Source: a bacterium SCSIO 12827
GTDB lineage: Bacteria > Pseudomonadota > Alphaproteobacteria > Rhodospirillales > Casp-alpha2
Length of the DNA stretch: 64,000 nt
Direction of reading: 5' to 3'
Assembly: GCA_024397995.1 (NCBI GenBank)
Contig: CP073746.1
Span: forward strand, 3,035,501 to 3,099,500
Below, piece by piece: positions 1-7,961 of the stretch. The translations under genes were made by a program, and so were the position numbers. Under the pieces are notes generated by a model. The model ran no database searches, was not told the DNA's origin, and saw only the letters and a list, made by a program, of their open reading frames with translations. Positions within the stretch are counted from its first letter, which is position 1. Every line of letters begins with the position of its first letter.

Positions 1-883
1 AGGTGGTCGTCAGCTCGCTGTCGTCTTCACGCTTGAGCACGAAAGACACGTCGTCGACCTTGCCGTTGGCGTCCGCATCGACGGTGAAGGCGCGGGCAAT
101 GCGGAACTTTTCATTGTCGAGGGCAAGCCAGGCCGGCTGCCACAGGTCGGTAATATCGAAATTGCAGGCACCGGGCTTGCCCTGCGGTGGCGGCGCCTTG
201 ATCTCGGTTTTGGTCAGATCGATCTCGGGTTTGGGTGCTTCGCGCATCTGCGGATGCGTCTCGAACGGCTTGTCAGGGTCCTCAGCAGGCGCCGTCGATG
301 GCTTGGCCGCACCGGAGGTCACGGCCTTCGACGCATCCGTGGCCAGCGAACGCACGGGCGCCGCCATGGCATCGCTGTAGCGCGCGGTGACCCCGTCGCT
401 CGGCAGGGACCGCACGGTGGTGCAGTCTTCCAGTTGTTCCAGGCGTTTTTGAATCTGGTTGTTCGGGCGACTGCTTTCCGTACGGCCGAGCGACAGATGC
501 ACAGCGACCAGTTTCTCGCGCCCGAACAGCGGTTCCAGGGCGCGGTACAGGTCGCTCGCCAGGTTCTTCATATCGTATTGCCATTTCGCATCGGCGAGTT
601 GGCGGTTGTAGGTGTTGACCAGGAAGATGCTCTTGACCTCGGCCTGATTGGCGCAGACCTGGCGCACGGATTTCTTGGTCACCGTCATGAAGAAATTGAC
701 GATCCGCTTCACGACCTTGTTGTCGGGCGTTACGAAGGGCATGGCTTGGGGCCGCATGCGAACGGTGGCGAATTCTTCCGCGACGGCAGCAGGTGCAAAC
801 AAGGACAGCCCGCCCGCGATCAGCAAAATGGCGGGAAGTATCCGGAACAGACCTTTGGCACGCGTCAAATAATCTGACGGCAT
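1..883 (-). CDS. secreted protein of unknown function (3' end outside window)
   Basis: This is a reverse-strand reading frame starting at an ATG whose first base is 883 and running off the left edge, so the C-terminus is missing. Residues 1-33 form a signal peptide with a hydrophobic core (ILPAILLIAGGLSLFAPAA) ending in AVAEE, so the product is probably periplasmic. The mature part has a basic, mixed-charge region, two isolated Cys, and a Pro/Lys-rich linker near residues 195-225 before a second folded part. I do not recognise the family. An AAGGGTG stretch upstream can serve as ribosome binding site. It lies 165 bases beyond the end of znuA on the same strand, but nothing ties it to zinc. 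Confidence 0.7.
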   Translation of the reverse strand, partial: MPSDYLTRAKGLFRILPAILLIAGGLSLFAPAAVAEEFATVRMRPQAMPFVTPDNKVVKRIVNFFMTVTKKSVRQVCANQAEVKSIFLVNTYNRQLADAKWQYDMKNLASDLYRALEPLFGREKLVAVHLSLGRTESSRPNNQIQKRLEQLEDCTTVRSLPSDGVTARYSDAMAAPVRSLATDASKAVTSGAAKPSTAPAEDPDKPFETHPQMREAPKPEIDLTKTEIKAPPPQGKPGACNFDITDLWQPAWLALDNEKFRIARAFTVDADANGKVDDVSFVLKREDDSELTTT

Positions 884-1048
884 GGCAGCTCACCCTTACA
901 TGCTGCCCCCAAGAACGCCGCCGTATGGTGGTCGGTTCACAGTGCCGGCCTTGTCGATGTTTCGAATGGGCCGGCGGCGCCGGGGAAAGCATAGAGCAGG
1001 CAGCCGCGGCGCCAAACCGATTTCCGGTCCGGAAATGGGAGGATGAGC

Positions 1049-1990
1049 CTAGGACTTGCCGCCCAGGCAATCCTCGAAGGCCCGCAGATTGGCCGCCATC
1101 ATGTTCCCATACAGGTCCGGACCGGGCGTGAAATCAGTGCCCAGGGGATCGAGAACACCGATCCGCGCCTGGGTCCCCTCGATCAGCGCCGTCGCAAGGC
1201 GTGATGGAAACTGCGGTTCCGTGAACAGGCAGACGACGTTCAGCCGCGTCATGCGGGCGCGCAGATCGGCGATATGACGAGCCCCCGCCGGGCGGTCCGG
1301 GTCGACGGCCAGGATGCCCTGAGCCACCAGCCCGAAGCGCCGTTCCAGGTATTGATAGGCGTCGTGGAAGACGACGAAGGGCCGGTCCTTGACCCGCGCC
1401 AAACGAACCGTGAAATCGGCAGTCAGGGTGTCGATCCCGGCCCGCGCGGCGGCGGCGTTGCGGACGTAAAGGTCCTTCCGCGCCGGGTCGGCGGCGGCCA
1501 GGGCGTCGGCGATGACGGCGGTCATCGTCTTGGCGTTTTCCGGATCAAGCCAATAGTGGGGGTCTTCCGCACCGGCCCCCTGGCCATGGTTATGACCATG
1601 ACCGTGATCATGGCCGTCATCGCCCAGATGGCGGATGGAATGGCGGACAAGGCCGGATGCCCGCGACAGGGCGACCACCTGGGCCGTCTTGGCCAGGGTC
1701 GCGATCGGCTTGGCCAGGGCCGCTTCCAGCCCGCCGCCGATCCACAGCACGACTTCGGCCTCGGCGAGCATGCTGGCCTGGGACGGGGACAGGGCGAAGC
1801 CGTGCGGCGAGGTGCCGGCGGGGATCAACAGACGCGGCGCGCCGGCGCCCGCCATGACCTGGGCGGCCAGGGAATGCAGCGGTGCGATCGACACCGCGAC
1901 CCGTACCTCCGCCCCGGCGGGGCGCGGCGCGCAAAGCACGGCAGCCAGCAGGATCAGCAGGACGCGCGCGGCATTGACAGGGACGTTCAT
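1049..1990 (-). CDS. znuA: zinc ABC transporter, periplasmic zinc-binding protein ZnuA
   Basis: Periplasmic solute-binding protein that captures Zn2+ and delivers it to ZnuB/ZnuC. The start at 1990 gives a 313-residue protein with a signal peptide (residues 1-27, cleavage near PAGA-EVR). A longer open frame upstream crosses the Zur box and znuC and was not used. Expected metal ligands of cluster A-I zinc proteins are visible: H63 (SPHGF), H145 (DPHYWLDP), H209 (FHDAY) and D281 (DPLG). A His/Asp-rich loop at residues 121-136 is typical of ZnuA and thought to gather zinc. It is divergent from znuCB-zur with one Zur operator between them, so it should be derepressed by zinc starvation. Function is confident from motifs and context. 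Confidence 0.95.
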   Translation of the reverse strand: MNVPVNAARVLLILLAAVLCAPRPAGAEVRVAVSIAPLHSLAAQVMAGAGAPRLLIPAGTSPHGFALSPSQASMLAEAEVVLWIGGGLEAALAKPIATLAKTAQVVALSRASGLVRHSIRHLGDDGHDHGHGHNHGQGAGAEDPHYWLDPENAKTMTAVIADALAAADPARKDLYVRNAAAARAGIDTLTADFTVRLARVKDRPFVVFHDAYQYLERRFGLVAQGILAVDPDRPAGARHIADLRARMTRLNVVCLFTEPQFPSRLATALIEGTQARIGVLDPLGTDFTPGPDLYGNMMAANLRAFEDCLGGKS

Positions 1991-2015
1991 TGGACTATGT
2001 TCCGCCTCTTGTCCG

Positions 2016-2037
2016 GAAATGTTATGATATAACGTTT
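2016..2037. promoter_or_regulatory. Zur operator between znuA and znuC
   Basis: AAATGTTAT (2017-2025), a 3-base spacer, and ATAACGTTT (2029-2037) form a 9-3-9 dyad with one mismatch. It closely resembles the zinc-uptake regulator box of alphaproteobacteria and is the only strong palindrome in the znuA/znuC intergenic space. A zur gene lies 1.7 kb downstream, so it can repress both divergent transcripts, including its own. Confidence 0.88.
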
Positions 2038-2095
2038 GTAGCCGGGAGTGACTTACACGATCCCGCCTGCGCAAGTAAACAGGAACCTGACGGCC

Positions 2096-2983
2096 ATGCC
2101 CCAAACCGCCCGCGCCATTGGCCCCGACGCCGCCCCCGGCACTCCCGGCGGCGTGCTGTTCCGCGCCACGGGCATCGGCGTTAAACGCGGCGGCGAATGG
2201 CTGGTCAAGGGCGTCGACCTGACCATCAACCCCGGCGAGATCGTCACCCTGATCGGCCCCAACGGCAGCGGCAAGTCGACCACGGCCAAGGTCGTGCTCG
2301 GCCTGATGCGGCCGGATGCGGGCAAGATCGAGCGCGCGGCGGCCCTGCGCGTGGGCTATGTGCCGCAGCGCCTTGCCATCGACGACACCCTGCCCTTCAC
2401 CGTCAGGCGCCTGATGACCATGACCGGGCCGGCGGACGACGACGCCATCGCCCATGCCCTGACCCGCGCCGGGGTCGGCCATCTCGCCGACGCGGCGGTG
2501 CAGCGCCTGTCCGGCGGCGAGTTTCAGCGCGCCCTGATGGCCCGCGCGATCCTGCGCCGCCCCGACCTTTTGGTCCTGGATGAACCTGTCCAGGGTGTCG
2601 ATTTCGCCGGCGAGGTGGCGCTGTACGAGCTGATCCGCGACATCCGCGACGAACTGGGCTGCGGCATTCTGCTGATTTCACACGACCTGCATTTCGTGAT
2701 GGCGGAAACCGATCGGGTGTTGTGCCTGAACCGCCATGTGTGCTGCGCCGGAACGCCGCAGTCCGTCGCCGCCGACCCCGAATACCGCCGCCTGTTCGGC
2801 CCCCGCGCGGTCGAAACCCTGGCCGTCTACCAACACCATCACGACCATGCCCACGGCCCGGACGGCGAAGTCATTCCTCTGGCCAGCCGCGACCCGGCGG
2901 CCCATAGCCACGGCGACGGTGCCGTCTGCCGCCTGGACCACGATCATCCGACAACCGCGAAGGGGACGCCGGATGATCAGTGA
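2096..2983 (+). CDS. znuC: zinc ABC transporter ATP-binding protein ZnuC
   Basis: Cytoplasmic ATPase of the ZnuABC importer. Walker A GPNGSGKST is at about residues 54-62, the signature LSGGEFQRA near 137, and Walker B LLVLDEP follows; a switch His is in LISHDLHF. I chose the ATG at 2096 because AGGAAC sits about 10 bases upstream; a GTG at 2048 in the same frame would start next to the Zur box and has no clear ribosome binding site. The last ~50 residues form a His-rich tail (QHHHDHAHG and AHSHGDG), a plausible cytoplasmic zinc-sensing or zinc-storage extension. The 3' end overlaps znuB by 11 bases, implying translational coupling. Confidence 0.95.
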   Translation: MPQTARAIGPDAAPGTPGGVLFRATGIGVKRGGEWLVKGVDLTINPGEIVTLIGPNGSGKSTTAKVVLGLMRPDAGKIERAAALRVGYVPQRLAIDDTLPFTVRRLMTMTGPADDDAIAHALTRAGVGHLADAAVQRLSGGEFQRALMARAILRRPDLLVLDEPVQGVDFAGEVALYELIRDIRDELGCGILLISHDLHFVMAETDRVLCLNRHVCCAGTPQSVAADPEYRRLFGPRAVETLAVYQHHHDHAHGPDGEVIPLASRDPAAHSHGDGAVCRLDHDHPTTAKGTPDDQ

Positions 2984-3776
2984 GTTCATCCTGCGGGCGG
3001 CCCTGGCCGGCATCGGCGTCGCCCTGGTCACCGCCCCCCTGGGCTGCTTTGTCGTGTGGCGGCGCATGGCCTATTTCGGCGACACCATGGCCCATTCAGC
3101 GCTGTTGGGTGCGGCGGCGGCGATCGCCTTCGATATCGACGCGACGCTCGGCGTATTCGTCGTCTCTGTCCTGGTCGCCCTTGCCCTGCTGGCGCTGGAA
3201 CGGCGCGGCGGCCTGGCGACGGACACTCTGCTTGGCCTGCTGTCCCATTCCGCCCTGGCCGTGGGCTTGGTGGTCATGGGTTTCATGACCGGGCTGCGTC
3301 TTGATCTGTTCGGTTATCTGTTCGGCGACATCCTGGCCGTCGGCATGAACGACCTGATCCTGATCTGGGGCGGTGGGGCCGTGATCCTGGCCATGCTGCT
3401 GCGCATCTGGCGGCCGCTTCTGGCCGCCACGGTAGCCCCCGACGTGGCGGCGGCCGAAGCCATGAACCCGGCACGCCAACGCCTGATCTTCATGTTGCTG
3501 CTGGCCGGCGTGATCGCCATCGCCATGAAGATCGTGGGCATCCTGTTGATCACCGCCCTTCTCATCATCCCTGCCGCCGCCGCACGGCGCCTTGCCCATA
3601 CGCCGGAATCCATGGCGATGATCGCCGCGGGCATCGGCGCCTTGGCCGTGGCCGGCGGGCTGGGGGCGGCGGTCGCGGCGGACACCCCGGCGGGCCCGAC
3701 CATCGTCGTCGCGGCCCTCGTCCTGTTCCTGATCGGATTGATCCCCTGGCACGGAAAGGCGGCTGACCATGGCTGA
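2973..3776 (+). CDS. znuB: zinc ABC transporter permease ZnuB
   Basis: Inner-membrane permease of the zinc importer, 267 residues with about eight hydrophobic segments. The N-terminus through WRRMAYFGDTMAHSALLG is characteristic of the ABC-3 (ZnuB/MntB) family, and the GILLITALLIIPAAAAR segment matches the conserved coupling region. The start at 2973 overlaps znuC by 11 bases and the stop overlaps zur by 8, so znuC-znuB-zur is one transcription unit. Regulation is expected through the Zur box upstream of znuC. Confidence 0.95.
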   Translation: MISEFILRAALAGIGVALVTAPLGCFVVWRRMAYFGDTMAHSALLGAAAAIAFDIDATLGVFVVSVLVALALLALERRGGLATDTLLGLLSHSALAVGLVVMGFMTGLRLDLFGYLFGDILAVGMNDLILIWGGGAVILAMLLRIWRPLLAATVAPDVAAAEAMNPARQRLIFMLLLAGVIAIAMKIVGILLITALLIIPAAAARRLAHTPESMAMIAAGIGALAVAGGLGAAVAADTPAGPTIVVAALVLFLIGLIPWHGKAADHG

Positions 3777-4194
3777 CCACGCGCATCACGACGGCCCGGC
3801 ACTGACTCGCAACCAGCAAACCGTGCTGACGGCGCTGAAAGGCGCGGACAAGCCGCTTACGGCCTATGACGTCCTGGGCCTGCCCGCCATCCGCAAGGCG
3901 GGGATGAAAGCCCCCCTGACCATCTACCGGGCACTCGATAAACTGATGGACCGGGGTCTGGTGCACCGCATCGAAAGCCTGAATGCCTTCGTCCATTGCG
4001 ATCATGGCCCCCATGACCACGCGACCGGGTTTCTCATCTGCACCGATTGCGGACGCACGCTCGAGGTTCACCTGGAATCCTGCGAAACCCATCTTGCCGG
4101 GCGCGCGCGCGAACAGGGTTTCGCCGTCGATAACGTGCGCGTGGAAATGACCGGCCGCTGCCCCGAGTGCGCGGCGCGGGCAGCCGCCTCCTAA
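3769..4194 (+). CDS. zur: zinc uptake regulator Zur (Fur family)
   Basis: Zinc-responsive repressor of 141 residues. The winged helix covers roughly residues 12-75. Structural zinc cysteines appear as C91-x2-C94 (CTDC) and C131-x2-C134 (CPEC), and H77/H84-type ligands lie in HCDHGPHDH. The N-terminus is also His-rich (MADHAHHD). Placement as last gene of znuCB and behind a Zur box makes Zur a better call than Fur, and suggests negative autoregulation. Its TAA stop overlaps the stop codon of the convergent TPR gene. Confidence 0.93.
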   Translation: MADHAHHDGPALTRNQQTVLTALKGADKPLTAYDVLGLPAIRKAGMKAPLTIYRALDKLMDRGLVHRIESLNAFVHCDHGPHDHATGFLICTDCGRTLEVHLESCETHLAGRAREQGFAVDNVRVEMTGRCPECAARAAAS

Positions 4195-5609
4195 CCCTTC
4201 CCAATCCGGCCCAGATCCGCCGCCACCCGCGTGACGACGGACGGCCAATCGCCCAAGGCGGGCTGTCGGTAAAGATGCAGGCTGTCGTACCAGGGCGTCG
4301 CCTCACCGGACAGGCCCCAGCGCCAGTCAGGCACGAAGGGCAGCAGGCCCCAGGCAGGCCGTCCCATCGCCCCCGCCAGATGCAGAACCGCCGTGTCGGC
4401 GCTGATGACGAGGTCGAGCCCGGCAACGACCGCCGCGGTATCTGCAAAGGTCCCGAGCCCCGGCGTCTCGGCGAACGGGTCCGGCCGCCGGACCAATTCC
4501 GCCGCATCGTCCGGCCGCAGCCCGACCTGCAGGTTGACGAAACGGACGCCCGGGACATTGAACAAGGGGGCGAGGTCGGCAAGGCGCAGGCTGCGCGCCC
4601 CGTCCCGGCGGTGGGTCGGGTTGCCGGACCAAGCCAGTCCGATACGCGGCCCCGCGCCCTCCCCGGCATCAGCGGTCGGCGCGCGCAGATAGGCCGCGCC
4701 GGAAACATCATCCGCTGTCAGACCAAGCACCGCGCCCAGGCTCATCACGGGGCACCACAGGGGGGCCTCAGGCGGATTGTCCGCATCAGCGATCTCAACG
4801 TCCCAACCCTGGGCCGCCATCAGGGCCGTCAGCGCCCCCGGCACGGCGAGCACGGGAACACCGCCCCGGTCCCGCACCCGGGGGGCGAAGCGCGCGAACT
4901 GGATGACATCGCCGAAGCCCTGTTCCGGGATCAGCAGCACACGTTCTCCTGAAAGCGCATCGCCGTTCCAGCGTTGGCCCGGCGGCGTGGCCATGCTCTG
5001 GAACGCCAGGCGTGACTCGTACATCGGCCAGCCGGCGGCCAAGTCCCCCATCAGCAAATAGAGAACCGCCCGGTTGAATCGCGTGCGCGCGTCATCAGGA
5101 TCAAGGGTCAAGGCGCGGTCGAGTGCCGCCGCCCCGTCGGCGTAACGGCCCAGGTCCGTGCAGGCGATGCCCAGGTTGCACCAGCCCGCGGCAAAGTCCG
5201 GGTCCGCCGCCACGGCGCGGCCATGCAGGTCCGCCGCCTCGGCATAATCGCCCTGCCGGTGGCGCACGATGCCCAAGCCGTCAATGGCGCGGGCATTGGC
5301 GGGCGCGGTTTCCAGAACCGTCGTGAAGGCTTCCGCAGCCGCGCCCAGGTCTTCCGCCGCAAGGCAGGCACGGCCCAGGTTGTTGCGGATCATCACCTCG
5401 TCAGGCATGAGGATCGCCAAGCGTTCCAGATGAGGTCGCGCCCCCGCCACGTCGCCGGTGGCGAAACACAGGTTGGCCAGGATCATCAGGGCGCCGACAT
5501 GGACTGGGTCGTCGGCCAGGGCCTGTTCGGCCGCCGCCTTCGCCTCGGCGCCGTTGCCCGCGCGCCAGGCGGTCTCAGCCTGCTTGAACAGAGAGGCGGC
5601 GTCGGCCAT
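4191..5609 (-). CDS. TPR-repeat protein with glycosyltransferase-like C-terminal domain
   Basis: A 472-residue protein with tetratricopeptide repeats over roughly residues 1-195 (repeated A-x-Y/L-x2-G-x4-A and DPD motifs) and a C-terminal domain of GT-B fold type. The C-terminal half has PEQGFGDVIQFARF, GLAWSGNPTHRRD and SADTAVLHLAGAMGRPAWGL, which resemble ADP-heptose/GT9-like modules found in alphaproteobacterial TPR-glycosyltransferase proteins. The substrate cannot be read from sequence. No signal peptide is seen, so it is probably cytoplasmic. It ends tail-to-tail with zur (stop codons overlap) and begins 10 bases after the SDR gene, so the two reverse genes probably form an operon. Confidence 0.75.
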   Translation of the reverse strand: MADAASLFKQAETAWRAGNGAEAKAAAEQALADDPVHVGALMILANLCFATGDVAGARPHLERLAILMPDEVMIRNNLGRACLAAEDLGAAAEAFTTVLETAPANARAIDGLGIVRHRQGDYAEAADLHGRAVAADPDFAAGWCNLGIACTDLGRYADGAAALDRALTLDPDDARTRFNRAVLYLLMGDLAAGWPMYESRLAFQSMATPPGQRWNGDALSGERVLLIPEQGFGDVIQFARFAPRVRDRGGVPVLAVPGALTALMAAQGWDVEIADADNPPEAPLWCPVMSLGAVLGLTADDVSGAAYLRAPTADAGEGAGPRIGLAWSGNPTHRRDGARSLRLADLAPLFNVPGVRFVNLQVGLRPDDAAELVRRPDPFAETPGLGTFADTAAVVAGLDLVISADTAVLHLAGAMGRPAWGLLPFVPDWRWGLSGEATPWYDSLHLYRQPALGDWPSVVTRVAADLGRIGKG

Positions 5610-5618
5610 CCCGCCGTC

Positions 5619-6323
5619 CTAGAAGGTCTCGACCCAGGGTCGGATTTCGACTTCCCAGGTCCAAGCCGAACGGGGCTGTTTCAGGATCGCCATGTAGGTT
5701 TCGGCGATGGCGTCGGGCTCCAGCCATTTGTCCGGCTGGTCGGCCGTGTTCTGCCGCCCCTCACGATGGTCGGCGGCGATGCCGCCGTCGATCACGAAAT
5801 GCGCGATATGGATGCCCTGGGGGTGCAGCTCGCGGGCCAGGCTCTGCGTCAAGCCGCGCAGGGCGAACTTGCCCATGGCGAAACTGGACGACCGGGGATA
5901 GCCCTTCACGCTGGCCGAGGCGCCGGTGAAGAAGATCGCGCCGCCCCCCGCTGGCAACATGCGCTGTGCCGCCTGCTGGGCGACCAGGAAGCCACCGAAG
6001 GCGGAAATCTCGATGGCTGTCTTGACCTCGGCCGGATTCAAATCGGTCAGTGCCCCGGGGGCGCGGCGCGAGGCGTTGTACAGAACAAAGGCCGGGGCGC
6101 CGCCGTTTTCATCAAGGGTCGCGAACAGGGCCGCAACCTGGCCCGGGTCCGTGGCGTCGCAGGCATGAGCCGTCGCCCCGATCTCGTCACAAAGCCCCGC
6201 CAGCTTGTCCGTATTCCGCGCGCTCAAACAGACCTGCCAGCCGTCCGCCGCCAATTGCCGCGCCACAGCGGCGCTGAGCCCCGCCCCGGCACCGACGATA
6301 AGCGCGCGTTTCTTGTCCGTCAT
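5619..6323 (-). CDS. SDR-family protein with Phe in place of the catalytic Tyr
   Basis: Short-chain dehydrogenase/reductase fold of 234 residues. The N-terminal nucleotide-binding motif is present in variant form (GAGAGLSAAVA). The usual NNAG is YNAS, and the YxxxK active site reads FAMGK, so the catalytic Tyr is replaced by Phe while Lys is kept. The sequence after it (GLTQSLARELHPQGIHIAHF) resembles an SDR subfamily in which this change is common, so it may be a real subfamily feature and not a broken gene. Substrate unknown. First gene of a two-gene reverse unit with the TPR protein. Confidence 0.8.
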   Translation of the reverse strand: MTDKKRALIVGAGAGLSAAVARQLAADGWQVCLSARNTDKLAGLCDEIGATAHACDATDPGQVAALFATLDENGGAPAFVLYNASRRAPGALTDLNPAEVKTAIEISAFGGFLVAQQAAQRMLPAGGGAIFFTGASASVKGYPRSSSFAMGKFALRGLTQSLARELHPQGIHIAHFVIDGGIAADHREGRQNTADQPDKWLEPDAIAETYMAILKQPRSAWTWEVEIRPWVETF

Positions 6324-6483
6324 GACCGCGTCCCTTTCTAATAACCCCCTTCAACCTTTACCCTTGCCCCCGGGCAGCGTCCAGCCTGCACGGGTCAGAC
6401 AGTCAGGCCGCCGGTTTCAACAACGAACATGAGAAGTGAAGCGTGAAGGCGGGAATGGCCGTATCGCAAAGGCCGCGCAGCGA

Positions 6484-6921
6484 TCAGCCGCGCGCCCGGT
6501 CGATCAGTTGACCATCATCGCCCAGGATGCGTACGGTGGCGTCGCCGCCCGCCAGTACGTCCCAATCGACATCACCCAGAATGCCCTGGGTTGTGTCCGT
6601 CTCTATGAACACGTCGGCTTCCGGAGCCTGGCCTAGACGCGAAGGATGGGTTCCCGGCCCGGAGAGGGCAGTGCCGGGGAGCAGACTGCAGTCCCCAGGC
6701 CGGGGCTCTTCGTTGGATGAGCGAAGAGCGAGCGTCGCATCGCCTGCCGCGTCAGCGCGGGCGCCGGAACCGGCGTCATCGGTGATGACGGGTGCGAAAA
6801 TTCGATGGCCGTCGATTGCGGCTGCGCGGGCTGCGGGCGCCGGGAGCATGTCCCGGTCTCGAAACAGGGCATCGCGGATTTCTTCAATCGCGTCGGCGAC
6901 AAGATTTTTTAGAGTTCGCAT
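6484..6921 (-). CDS. hypothetical protein with an internal palindromic insertion-like segment
   Basis: A 145-residue frame starting at 6921 with GGTGGAG just upstream; an in-frame start at 6957 is possible but lies in the AT-rich spacer. The N-terminus (TLKNLVADAIEEIRDALFRD) looks like a real helical coding sequence and the C-terminus is acidic. The middle, encoded by about 6640-6735, is Pro/Gly/Ser-rich and DNA there is strongly palindromic, as if a small mobile repeat had been read through in frame. No family recognised. The reality of the full frame is uncertain. Confidence 0.45.
   Translation of the reverse strand: MRTLKNLVADAIEEIRDALFRDRDMLPAPAARAAAIDGHRIFAPVITDDAGSGARADAAGDATLALRSSNEEPRPGDCSLLPGTALSGPGTHPSRLGQAPEADVFIETDTTQGILGDVDWDVLAGGDATVRILGDDGQLIDRARG
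6705..6729. repeat. perfect 8-bp inverted repeat inside the 6484-6921 frame
   Basis: GCTCTTCG (6705-6712) and CGAAGAGC (6722-6729) are separated by 9 bases. Immediately upstream, 6640-6705 holds further self-complementary G/C-rich stretches including the 10-base palindrome GACTGCAGTC (about 6683-6692). Together they look like a dispersed palindromic element. Copy number elsewhere in the genome cannot be seen here. Confidence 0.5.
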
Positions 6922-6944
6922 GCTCCACCCCGACTGCGCAACCG

Positions 6945-7075
6945 CGCAATATTTCAATTATTATTACTTTCGTCTATGCATCTATCAATTGTATTATTTG
7001 TTTATAATTTTGAATTATATTTTGATTTTATTTTAATAAAATTTCCTTCAAATTTTATCTTTCAAGCCACCTGGC
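6945..7075. other. strongly AT-rich spacer between divergent genes
   Basis: About 130 bases of very AT-rich sequence (long runs of A/T, several TATAAT-like and TTGxxx-like matches) in a roughly 65% GC neighbourhood. It sits between the reverse hypothetical gene and kdsB and probably carries the divergent promoters. It could also be a site for an AT-preferring nucleoid protein. No open frame or RNA gene is apparent. Confidence 0.6.
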
Positions 7076-7145
7076 ACGGCAGGACGCTGTCCGCTGTTGT
7101 TTGCAGCGATGCCCTGACTTAGAAAAGAGGCCGAGGAGAAACCCC

Positions 7146-7961
7146 ATGTCTCAGGGTCTCAGGACCGTCGTCGTCATTCCCGCCCGTTGGGGCTCGACCC
7201 GCTTTCCCGGCAAACCACTGGCCCTCGTGGCCGGGGTTTCCATGGTGCAGCGGGTCTGGGCGCTTGCTCGCGCGGCCAAGGATGTGGACAGCGTCTGCAT
7301 CGCCACCGACGACGCACGCATTGCCGAGGCCGCCGCCGCGTTCGGTGCCGAAGCGGTGATGACGCCGGAAGGCTGCCGCAACGGCACGGAGCGCGCCCAT
7401 GCTGCTGCTCAGGCCATGGATACGCCGCCGGACGTGATCATCAACCTGCAAGGCGACGCAGTTCTGACCCCACCCTGGGTGATCGCCGCCGTCGCAGGCG
7501 CCTTTGCCGACCCGGAGGCCCGCATCGCCACCCCTGCCGTGGCGCTCAACGATACGCAGTTGGCCGCCCTTGAAGCCCACAAAAAAGAAAGCCCGGCCAG
7601 CGGCACGACCGTTGTCTTGGATAACCGCTCGAACGCGCTCTATTTTTCCAAGGCGATCATCCCTTTCCGCCGCGCCGCAGCCGCCCCGGTTTACCGCCAT
7701 GTCGGTATCTATGGCTATCGGCGCGAGACGTTGGCCGGGCTCGTCGACCTGCCGGAAAGTACATTGGAAAAAACCGAGGGCCTGGAACAACTGCGCGCCC
7801 TGGAAAACGGAATCCCCATCCGCGTCGTGCCCGTGGATTACGCCGGGCGCACACATTGGTCTGTCGATAGCCCCGCCGATCTGACTGCCGCCGAAGACCT
7901 GATCGCCCGCGAAGGCGAACTACTGACCGCCTATGACGGCACGGGCACCGTCCGTTCATGA
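7146..7961 (+). CDS. kdsB: 3-deoxy-manno-octulosonate cytidylyltransferase-like protein (KdsB family)
   Basis: CMP-KDO synthetase family: activates KDO with CTP for lipopolysaccharide core or capsule. The N-terminus VVVIPARWGSTRFPGKPLA carries the nucleotide-binding signature, and HVGIYGYRRETL and LEKTEGLEQLRALENG match the family's central motifs; 271 residues is slightly longer than usual. GAGGAGAAA lies 6 bases before the chosen ATG at 7146. The usual metal/substrate motif QGDEP reads QGDAV here, a departure from housekeeping KdsB, so it may act on a related sugar acid. It overlaps the downstream phosphatase gene by 4 bases. Confidence 0.82.
   Translation: MSQGLRTVVVIPARWGSTRFPGKPLALVAGVSMVQRVWALARAAKDVDSVCIATDDARIAEAAAAFGAEAVMTPEGCRNGTERAHAAAQAMDTPPDVIINLQGDAVLTPPWVIAAVAGAFADPEARIATPAVALNDTQLAALEAHKKESPASGTTVVLDNRSNALYFSKAIIPFRRAAAAPVYRHVGIYGYRRETLAGLVDLPESTLEKTEGLEQLRALENGIPIRVVPVDYAGRTHWSVDSPADLTAAEDLIAREGELLTAYDGTGTVRS

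Noticed and set aside
1991-2482. Upstream extension of the znuA frame
   Set aside because: It runs antisense through znuC and the Zur box and has no coding character; the start at 1990 gives a normal signal peptide.
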